This document shows, one piece after another, positions 41,158 through 48,554 of a stretch of 48,554 nt of DNA. The notes beneath the pieces are model-generated. The model was not told the origin of the DNA, searched no databases, and saw only the letters and a program-made list of their open reading frames with translations. The position numbers and the translations under genes are program-made. Source of the DNA: Acidobacteriaceae bacterium (GTDB taxonomy: Bacteria > Acidobacteriota > Terriglobia > Terriglobales > Acidobacteriaceae); contig PLOG01000085.1 in NCBI GenBank assembly GCA_003142935.1, forward strand, positions 1 to 48,554, written 5' to 3'. Each line of letters begins with the position of its first letter. Position 1 is the stretch's first letter.

Positions 41158-42264
41158 TCAATCGACTTTCTTTGAGATGTTGAGCAGGATGCCGATGCTG
41201 GCCAGGGTAAAGAACAGCGAGGACCCGCCGGAGGAGATCAAGGGCAGCGGAATGCCTTTTGTGGGAACCAGGGAGAGCACCACGCTGATGTTGAAGAAGG
41301 CCTGCAAAAGGATGCTGGTAGTGATGCCAAAGGCGACCAGCCGCGCAAAGGGATCCTGGGAGCGAAACGCGGTGCGCAGGCCGCGCACGCCGAAAAGGAC
41401 AAAGAGTGAAACGATGGCGATGGCGCCGATGAAACCAAGCTCCTCGGCGATGTTGGCGAAGATGAAGTCGGTGGGAGCTTCGGGAAGGTAGAAGAGCTTC
41501 TGCATGCCTTCCATGAAGCCGCGGCCCGTGAAGCCGCCGCTGCCTACGGCGATGAGCGATTGGCAGACGTGATAGCTGGCGGCCGCGGAGGCATCCTTGG
41601 CATCGCAGTTGGGGTGCAGGAAGACCAACATGCGCTGCCGGCGCCACGCAACCATGAACAGCAGAGCGATGAGTCCGGGCAGCATTGCGGCCATCCCGGC
41701 GAACAGATACTTCCACTCCATGCCGGCCAGCACCAACACCATGGCGGTTACGCCGGCCACAACCAGGGCTGTGCCCAGGTCGGGCTGCTTGACGATGAGG
41801 AGAATAAAGACCACGGGCACGATGACCGCGCGCAGCAAGGTGTTCTTCAGATCGCGCATTTTGTCCAGCCGAGAATGGAGAAACCAGGCGAGAAACAGCA
41901 CCAGCACGGGTTTCGCGATCTCAGAAGGCTGAAAGGTGAAGTGCCCTCCAAAGCGAATCCAGCGATGAGTGTTGTGAGAGCCGGGAATGAAGAACACCAG
42001 CACGAGCAGCAACGTGGTGACGCACAGGGCCGGGTAGATGAAGCGGGGCGAGTTATAGAGGCTGTAATCGATGTGCATCAGGGCCAGCATGAGCAGCACA
42101 CCGGCCAGAGCCCAGCCAGCCTGCCTGCCGAGATCGGCGAACTCGGAGTTATAGCGCGCCTGGGCCACAACGGCCGAAGCGGAAAAGACCATCGCCAGCC
42201 CCACAACCACAAGCACCAGGGTGGTGAAGAACATCCATCTGTCCACCCCTACGCGCGCCGACAT
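41158..42264 (-). CDS. ftsW: Division-specific peptidoglycan glycosyltransferase FtsW
   Basis: SEDS-family membrane enzyme that polymerises septal glycan from lipid II. The 368-residue protein has about ten hydrophobic segments and the family blocks MVFSASAVVAQARY, HRWIRFGGHFTFQPSEIAKPVLVLFLAWFL, VKQPDLGTALVV, ARSQDPFARLVA-like sequence and GIPLPLISSGGSSLFFTL. The ATG at 42264 shares its A with the murD stop (TAATG) and has AGGAG about eight bases upstream, within murD. It is coupled to murD. Confidence 0.95.
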   Translation of the reverse strand: MSARVGVDRWMFFTTLVLVVVGLAMVFSASAVVAQARYNSEFADLGRQAGWALAGVLLMLALMHIDYSLYNSPRFIYPALCVTTLLLVLVFFIPGSHNTHRWIRFGGHFTFQPSEIAKPVLVLFLAWFLHSRLDKMRDLKNTLLRAVIVPVVFILLIVKQPDLGTALVVAGVTAMVLVLAGMEWKYLFAGMAAMLPGLIALLFMVAWRRQRMLVFLHPNCDAKDASAAASYHVCQSLIAVGSGGFTGRGFMEGMQKLFYLPEAPTDFIFANIAEELGFIGAIAIVSLFVLFGVRGLRTAFRSQDPFARLVAFGITTSILLQAFFNISVVLSLVPTKGIPLPLISSGGSSLFFTLASIGILLNISKKVD

Positions 42265-43646
42265 TACTTCCACTCCTGCCGTTGGCTGACGAGTTGCTTG
42301 AAGGCACGGCCGCGCTGCTCGTAGTTTTCAAACTGGTCAAAGCTGGAACAGGCCGGCGCCAGCAGCACCACTTCGCCGGGGCGCGCTGCGCTGGCGGCGG
42401 CATTGACTGCCTTCTCCAGAGTCTCGCAGGAGTTGAGTGAAACCAGGCCGCGCAGGTGCGACTCGATTTTTTGAGCCGCCGAACCGATGGTGTAGACCGC
42501 ACTCACTCGGTCCCGCAGCAGTTGCGAAAGCAGCCTGTAGTCGGAGTTTTTGTCCTTGCCGCCCAGGATGAGATGAATGCCGGAAGAGAATGCGGCAATG
42601 GCCTTGGCCGTGGCGTCAACGTTGGTGGCTTTGGAGTCGTTGTAGTACTCGACGCCGTTGATTGTGGCCACGTATTCCAATCGGTGCTCGACGGCCTGGA
42701 ACTTCTCTACGGCGCGGCGAATTGTCTCCCCAGGTACGCCGGCCAGACGGGCCGCAACGACAGCGGCCAGCACATTCTCGACGTTGTGCGCGCCCTTGAG
42801 CGGGATTCCTTTGAGGGGCATTACCTGCTCAATCTCCGCGCCCCTGGCGGCAGAATCTCCGACCGCCCGGTAGACCACGTATCCACTCTCGAGCCAGGCG
42901 CCCTGCTCAACCTCATGCTCGATTGAAAACCAGTAGACACTGGCCTTGGTTCGAGCAGCGGCTTCGGCGGCACGGGTGTTATCGGCGTTCAGTACTGTAA
43001 AGTCGTTCGCATCCTGGGCGGCGAAGATGCGCTCCTTGGCCAGCGCATAGTTCTCGAAGCTGCCGTGGCGGTCAAGATGGTCCGGCGTGATGTTCAGGAT
43101 GACGGCGATGTTGGGGTGGAATTCAACGGTGCTTTCAAGCTGGAAGCTGGAAACCTCGAGCACCGACCAGGTGTCGGGGGTGCTCTCATCAATGAGCCCG
43201 ATGACCGGCACGCCGATGTTGCCACATACGAGGGTGCGCAGGCCGGAGTCCGAGAGGATTTCGCCGAGCAGGGTCGTGGTGGTGGTTTTTCCGTTGGAGC
43301 CAGTAATGGCCACAGACTTGCCCTTGAGAAAGCGCGCGGCCAGTTCGAGTTCGCCGATTACCGGCAGGCCAAGGTTCCTGACCTGGACCAGTTCCTGCGT
43401 ATCCAGCGGCACGCCAGGGCTGACGACGATCAGATCCTGACGCCGGAAGGTGAGCAGGCCATGGCCGCCAGCCTCAACCATGATGCCCTCTTCAAGGAGA
43501 GCGGGGATGTCGTTGGCCAACGATTCGGCGCTGCGCACGTCGGAGACAGTAACCAGCGCGCCCTTGCGGCGCAAAAACAGGGCCGCCGCCAGACCGGATT
43601 TTCCCAGTCCCACAACCAGAACTTTCTTGCCTTTGAGTTCCATCAT
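42264..43646 (-). CDS. murD: UDP-N-acetylmuramoylalanine--D-glutamate ligase
   Basis: Adds D-glutamate to UDP-MurNAc-alanine. The 460-residue Mur ligase has VLVVGLGKSGLAAALFL, VSPGVPLDTQELVQ, ATP-binding ITGSNGKTTTTTLLGEIL, EVSSFQLESTVEFHPNIAVILNITPDHLDRHGSF (given as family parts), KGAHNVENVLAA and YYNDSKATNVDATAKAI, LILGGKDKNSDY, LLAPACSSFDQFENYEQRGRAF. It lies between the FkbM-like gene and ftsW, overlapping the latter by one base. Confidence 0.96.
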   Translation of the reverse strand: MMELKGKKVLVVGLGKSGLAAALFLRRKGALVTVSDVRSAESLANDIPALLEEGIMVEAGGHGLLTFRRQDLIVVSPGVPLDTQELVQVRNLGLPVIGELELAARFLKGKSVAITGSNGKTTTTTLLGEILSDSGLRTLVCGNIGVPVIGLIDESTPDTWSVLEVSSFQLESTVEFHPNIAVILNITPDHLDRHGSFENYALAKERIFAAQDANDFTVLNADNTRAAEAAARTKASVYWFSIEHEVEQGAWLESGYVVYRAVGDSAARGAEIEQVMPLKGIPLKGAHNVENVLAAVVAARLAGVPGETIRRAVEKFQAVEHRLEYVATINGVEYYNDSKATNVDATAKAIAAFSSGIHLILGGKDKNSDYRLLSQLLRDRVSAVYTIGSAAQKIESHLRGLVSLNSCETLEKAVNAAASAARPGEVVLLAPACSSFDQFENYEQRGRAFKQLVSQRQEWK

Positions 43647-43724
43647 CTTGCGTCTATCCTACGGCTTCCGTGACTTCTTCACTGTGAAAAAGGAACTGGA
43701 CGTTCATTCGCCGCGCAATCCATT

Positions 43725-44456
43725 TCAACTCCGCTCCAGACTGAGCGGCCCATCGACCTGGCTAAGCGGACGAAACAGGCAGTCGAATTCGACTGCCGAA
43801 ACATTGTCCTTGCCGTGAAAACCGACCGGCTGAATTTGCGCGGGAACAAAGCCTTTCTCGGCCATGAACTTCAGCGCCTCATGGAACGACCATTCTCCCT
43901 CATACACGTGAATGATGGGCAGCTCCAATAAGATTCCCAACGATCGCCGAATTGTCTGCTGTCCGCCTTCGATTACCTGTCTTTCGTAGCCCTGGGTGTC
44001 GATCTTCAAAAGTATTCTGCCGGAAAGTTTAGCCGCAACTTCGTCGAGGGTGCGAATCGGAACCTCTTCGACGTGGTCGACAGCCATTCGACTGTCGTGC
44101 AAGCCCGCGGCGCTGGTGATGTTCAGGATGGAACTGAAGACGGAAAGTTCGGACACATGCAGATTGGCCGTGCCAGCGACAGCACCCAAACCGCAGTGGT
44201 GGACCTCCCACTTTCCCTCCGCTGCCGCCTTGTTGGCAAGGGTCTGAAACGCGGATTTGATCGGTTCGAAGGAAACGATCCTGCCCCGGTATCCGCCGTC
44301 TCGCAGAGATTCACCGAACTGGCCGACGTTTGCTCCCACATCGATGACTACGTCAATCTCGCGGTCTTCAATAAAATCGATCAGATCCCGAACTCTCCTA
44401 CGCCCGAGATGGATAATCCCGAGACGCTTGTATGCGGACCTTATAAGCCGATTCAC
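43725..44456 (-). CDS. FkbM-family methyltransferase inserted in the cell-wall cluster
   Basis: A 243-residue SAM-dependent methyltransferase of the FkbM type. The signature DVVIDVGANVGQFGESLRDGGYRGRIVSFEP is followed by LHVSELSVFSSIL, VPIRTLDEVA, ILLKIDTQGYERQVIEGG and a C-terminal FDCLFRP. Members methylate sugars or other small molecules, often in surface glycan synthesis. It lies between mraY and murD, where no methyltransferase normally sits. GTG 44456 has GGGG about 10 bases upstream. The substrate is unknown; a lipid-linked or glycan target is only suggested by position. Confidence 0.85.
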   Translation of the reverse strand: MNRLIRSAYKRLGIIHLGRRRVRDLIDFIEDREIDVVIDVGANVGQFGESLRDGGYRGRIVSFEPIKSAFQTLANKAAAEGKWEVHHCGLGAVAGTANLHVSELSVFSSILNITSAAGLHDSRMAVDHVEEVPIRTLDEVAAKLSGRILLKIDTQGYERQVIEGGQQTIRRSLGILLELPIIHVYEGEWSFHEALKFMAEKGFVPAQIQPVGFHGKDNVSAVEFDCLFRPLSQVDGPLSLERS

Positions 44457-44521
44457 TTGGTCTCTACCCCTCTACCTATATTTCCGATTGTGCACCTCAA
44501 CGGGCGCGGCGCGTAGATGCG

Positions 44522-45658
<1,137 letters not shown>

Positions 45659-45819
45659 GGGGCCTCCCATGCCGGAATGAGGCGGGTTTCAGGTTGATTC
45701 TACAGGGGCGGGGAGACGCCGGACTGTGGAAGCGGACTTCACATTCTGATAAGAGGCTGACGAGTTTGGTTCTGGGCGCGCACATTGGCGATTGCCCTGT
45801 GCAGCTTTCAGAAGGCGAA

Positions 45820-46143
45820 TCAGGCGAGCCCCAGAAATACCGCGAGTGCGCGGTCGACAGCAGTCAGCGTGCGCGACTCGAGTTGGCCGAATGGCTCGCC
45901 CACCTTATCGCGTGGAATGGTGCGTGCCTTGTCCACCATGATCTGCGAGGGGGCGCGCAGTCCGTTTTTCTCGGTGGGTGCAGCGACGATGCGGAAGGTC
46001 TCGATAGGGCGCAACTCGCTGGTGATGGGCAAGATTGTAATCGAAGGATGCTTTTGAAACAGATCTGACTGAATGACAAGAGCCGGCCGCGGTTTACCGT
46101 AGGCCCCGGAAAGAACCACGGGGATCAGGTCGCCACGCTTCAT
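45820..46143 (-). CDS. mazF: MazF-type mRNA interferase toxin
   Basis: A 107-residue PemK/MazF-fold toxin that cleaves RNA at short sequences. Marks: MKRGDLIPVVLSGAYGKPRPALVIQSDLF, TILPITSEL, RIVAAPTEKNGLRAPSQIMVDKARTI and the C-terminal LESRTLTAVDRALAVFLGL. Its ATG overlaps the stop of the upstream antitoxin gene by four bases. Cleavage specificity cannot be read from sequence. It lies between mraY and the ParDE genes. Confidence 0.92.
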   Translation of the reverse strand: MKRGDLIPVVLSGAYGKPRPALVIQSDLFQKHPSITILPITSELRPIETFRIVAAPTEKNGLRAPSQIMVDKARTIPRDKVGEPFGQLESRTLTAVDRALAVFLGLA

Positions 46144-46352
46144 ACCCATCCGTCCGTATCGGCGACTTCGTCAATCCAGGCGAGGGTGTCGGTTTCCAGT
46201 GGATCGCCGGCTAGCGAGAGCGATTCCTGCTCACACTTGCGGCGAAAGGCATCGGAACGGGTATCGGGAACCCAGATTTGGACCGGCTTCAGCCCCTCCG
46301 CACGCAAATGTTCGCGGTGCTTGCGTACACGTTCTGTGACGGCGGATCCCAT
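46140..46352 (-). CDS. mazE: MazE-family (DUF3018-type) antitoxin
   Basis: A 70-residue antitoxin. The opening ERVRKHREHLRAEGLKPVQIWVPDTRSDAFRRKCEQES is the pattern of DUF3018 antitoxins that accompany MazF. The acidic C-terminus (DPLETDTLAWIDEVADTDGWV) is the likely toxin-binding tail. The ATG at 46352 has GAGGG upstream. It is coupled to mazF by ATGA. A nested palindrome lies directly upstream, a likely operator. Confidence 0.88.
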   Translation of the reverse strand: MGSAVTERVRKHREHLRAEGLKPVQIWVPDTRSDAFRRKCEQESLSLAGDPLETDTLAWIDEVADTDGWV

Positions 46353-46364
46353 GGCGAGTCCCTC

Positions 46365-46406
46365 GTTACATGAAACACTCTACATCAATCATGTATTTCA
46401 TGCAAC
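46365..46406. promoter_or_regulatory. Nested palindromes upstream of mazE, candidate operator
   Basis: GTTACATGAAA (46365-46375) and TTTCATGCAAC (46396-46406) are inverted copies (10 of 11 match) around an inner TACAT-CAATC-ATGTA (46381-46395). On the minus strand TTGCAT and TAGAGT, 17 bases apart, lie within the same stretch and could be the mazEF promoter, placing the operator on it. Confidence 0.65.
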
Positions 46407-46464
46407 GTGACCGTACGGACCTTGAGTGCAAGAGCGATTGCTTCGGCGATTGAGGGGTACAATA

Positions 46465-46755
46465 ATGAACACGGAGACTCACATGGGAACGGCTCAAAAT
46501 ACGGTGAATGTCGATCTTGGGCCGTTTCGAGAGGCGGTCGAAAAGCGAGTGAAAGCCGGCTCCTATTCCTCACAAGATGAGGTAATTCAGGCTGGGCTGC
46601 AAGCTCTCGAGCGCGAGGAATCGGGCTTGAACGAGTGGCTGATCCAGCAGGCAGAAGAGTCACTGGCCGATCCAGAGCCGAGCATTCCCGCCGCCCAGGT
46701 CTTTCGCGAGTTGCGCGCAATTCATCGGGAAGCCACTCGGCAATCGACACCTTGA
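46465..46755 (+). CDS. parD: ParD-type antitoxin
   Basis: A 96-residue ribbon-helix-helix antitoxin: NTVNVDLGPFREAVEKRVKAGSYSSQDEVIQAGLQALEREE matches the ParD pattern (strand, then two helices with YSSQDEVI). The ATG at 46465 has GAGGGG seven bases upstream; the frame stays open further upstream. It is divergent from mazEF with a gap of about 110 bases. Its stop shares an A with the toxin start (TGATG). Confidence 0.85.
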   Translation: MNTETHMGTAQNTVNVDLGPFREAVEKRVKAGSYSSQDEVIQAGLQALEREESGLNEWLIQQAEESLADPEPSIPAAQVFRELRAIHREATRQSTP

Positions 46756-47069
46756 TGAGGTATGAGGTTCTTTTTCGGCCACGAGCCCGGAAGGACCTGA
46801 TCTCGCTTTATCGCTACTTTTCAAAACAGGCCAGCCCAAGGATCGCCGCAAATTACATCGGGCGAATCGAAAAGGCTTGCCTCTCGCTGGCATCTCTTCC
46901 TCAACGAGGAACAGCCGTTCCCACGCATGTCTCTGTGCTCCGCACTATGGGTTTCGAGGGCAGAGCGACCATTCTGTTTGGCGTCGGGCCCGAAAGGGTG
47001 GAGATTCTGCGCGTCTACTATGGCGGACAGGACTTGGGGCCGGAGTTGAAGAGGCTGCTGGGAATTTAG
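46755..47069 (+). CDS. parE: ParE/RelE-superfamily toxin
   Basis: A 104-residue toxin: MRYEVLFRPRARKDLISLYRYFSKQASPRIAANYIGRIEKACLSLASLPQRGTAVP followed by EGRATILFGVGPERVEILRVYYGGQDL, the usual RelE/ParE fold order. ParE toxins poison DNA gyrase. It starts in the stop codon of parD, so the two are coupled. Its 3' end overlaps the convergent HNH gene by four bases. Confidence 0.88.
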   Translation: MRYEVLFRPRARKDLISLYRYFSKQASPRIAANYIGRIEKACLSLASLPQRGTAVPTHVSVLRTMGFEGRATILFGVGPERVEILRVYYGGQDLGPELKRLLGI

Positions 47070-47881
47070 CGATCGGTCAGGAGAGCTTTGAGTTCCTCGA
47101 TGCTCAGCATTGGATCATTGCGGTGTAGCATTGCGTGACAATTTGGGCATACGGGACGCAGGTCTTTCTTCGGGTTGACCTTGTACTGTTTCCCAATTTT
47201 TGCAATCTCGACTATGTGATGCACATGGATGAAACCGTTGCCAAGTCTACCGTACCTCTGTTCGAAGTCCAGGCCGCACACTGAGCACAACGGGCCGAAA
47301 TGTTTTATACAGGCTTCCCTGGCTCGTACATTTCGCTCGTATCCATTAACGATAATTGACTTCCGTCCGCCTTCGGGGAAGTCCCTCGGCTCGATTAGCT
47401 CGTCAGGGAGCAGCAAGGGTTGATGTGTAACTCGGTGGCGCGATTTACTTGCGCGCAAAGCCGCCTTTTCGTGGTCTCGCCTTGCCTTCTCTTCGCGGGC
47501 ATACATCAAGACTCCCAAAGCCTTCAGAACGTCACCTTCAGTTCGAAGATCGACGTGCAAAGGATACAAGCGGGCCATTCCGGAAATCGAGTTTCTCGGC
47601 GTTATGGGCAAGCCGACTTTACCCACAAATTGCTTGAGTTGGTCGACTTGCAAATAGTCGAAGTATGGCCAGATTTGGATTTTTTCGAGTTCTTTGTAGT
47701 GGAAGATATAACAGAGTTTCGGCTGCCCCGGCTCAACGAGAGCGCATCCGCGTTTTAACGGTTCGCGCTCGAGGAGGGGAAGCCTCTTGCGGAGACGACT
47801 GTACAGTGAGTCGCAGAGGACCCTCCCTCCCGGCGTCGAATTCTTGTGGGAGTTTGCCACAGAACTTGAAAACCTGTGCAA
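47066..47881 (-). CDS. HNH endonuclease domain protein
   Basis: A 271-residue protein with a C-terminal HNH nuclease: CSVCGLDFEQRYG (first zinc cysteines), NGFIHVHHIVEIAKIG (HH metal-binding and catalytic), DLRPVCPNCHAMLHR (N and second cysteine pair). The N-terminal 150 residues (GCALVEPGQPKLCYIFHYKELEKIQIWPYFDYLQ) are not recognised and may recognise DNA. The start is uncertain: TTG 47881 or GTG 47860. Base composition is less GC-rich than neighbouring core genes. Beside two toxin pairs, it could be a defence or restriction gene; no methyltransferase is nearby. Confidence 0.8.
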   Translation of the reverse strand: MHRFSSSVANSHKNSTPGGRVLCDSLYSRLRKRLPLLEREPLKRGCALVEPGQPKLCYIFHYKELEKIQIWPYFDYLQVDQLKQFVGKVGLPITPRNSISGMARLYPLHVDLRTEGDVLKALGVLMYAREEKARRDHEKAALRASKSRHRVTHQPLLLPDELIEPRDFPEGGRKSIIVNGYERNVRAREACIKHFGPLCSVCGLDFEQRYGRLGNGFIHVHHIVEIAKIGKQYKVNPKKDLRPVCPNCHAMLHRNDPMLSIEELKALLTDR

Positions 47882-47893
47882 GTCTTTGCGGCG

Positions 47894-47935
47894 AGCCTCC
47901 AGCTAGCAGCTAGCAGCCGATAGCTGGAGGCTGCT
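47894..47935. repeat. Heptad array folded into a hairpin between the HNH gene and ilvC
   Basis: AGCTAGC, AGCTAGC, AGCCGAT, AGCTGGA, GGCTGCT form a seven-base series from 47901. AGCCTCCAGCT (47894-47904) pairs with 47922-47932, and CTGCTTTT follows on the plus strand. The AGCTAGC unit also occurs in the array at 15633-15658. Confidence 0.75.
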
Positions 47936-47939
47936 TTTC

Positions 47940-48554
<615 letters not shown>

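Noticed and set aside
46458-46467. TACAAT just before parD considered as a -10 for a leaderless transcript
   Set aside because: It touches the start codon, no -35 is seen at the right distance, and a good GAGGGG ribosome site is present.

Overview
The window looks like chromosomal DNA of a Gram-negative, high-GC member of the Acidobacteriota (Terriglobia-like). This is inferred from lipid A genes (LpxL-like, LpxD), a YXWGXW-type surface lipoprotein, a small DUF2277 protein, and the form of the division and cell-wall (dcw) cluster. No rRNA, tRNA, CRISPR array, insertion sequence or prophage was recognised. Both ends cut genes: dnaX at the left and ilvC at the right.

Layout. 0-5 kb: dnaX, an M50 membrane protease, an HU-type DNA-binding protein, dcd, an atypical LuxR-type regulator, then a gene-poor stretch with several hairpins and terminators. 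5-8 kb: a SYLF-domain secreted protein and two lipid A genes. 7.9-13.4 kb: a compact chemosensory operon, cheA-cheW-cheY-cheB-cheR, without a receptor gene. 13.5-21 kb: nucleoside salvage (cdd, pyrimidine-nucleoside phosphorylase, CNT transporter; then pnp and a uridine-kinase-like gene) interrupted by SemiSWEET/DUF2277, a DUF2711-like protein and a HigBA module. 21-29.4 kb: a solitary nuoI, a gene broken by one in-frame stop, a Gln-rich lipoprotein, three unrecognised genes, ubiD, a DedA-rhodanese fusion and a GNAT/DUF1778 toxin-antitoxin pair. 29.9-45.7 kb: most of the dcw cluster on the minus strand (mraY, fkbM-like, murD, ftsW, murG, murC, ftsQ, ftsA, ftsZ, then a transpeptidase gene), with foreign-looking insertions. 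45.8-47.9 kb: MazEF, ParDE and an HNH nuclease, then ilvC.

Three themes stand out. First, toxin-antitoxin genes are dense: five apparent pairs plus two solitary antitoxin-like genes, two of these loci lying between murC and ftsQ. Second, many junctions carry short tandem arrays with a 7-base period (8 or 15 at two sites). Units differ between sites but often start with AG, and at two sites the arrays face each other as inverted repeats. Third, a 136-bp element with imperfect terminal inverted repeats and internal palindromes sits between murG and ftsW. Two genes (higB, nuoI) have a -10-like hexamer exactly six bases before the start codon, suggesting leaderless transcripts.

All functional calls rest on reading motifs in translated sequence. 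No database search was run.
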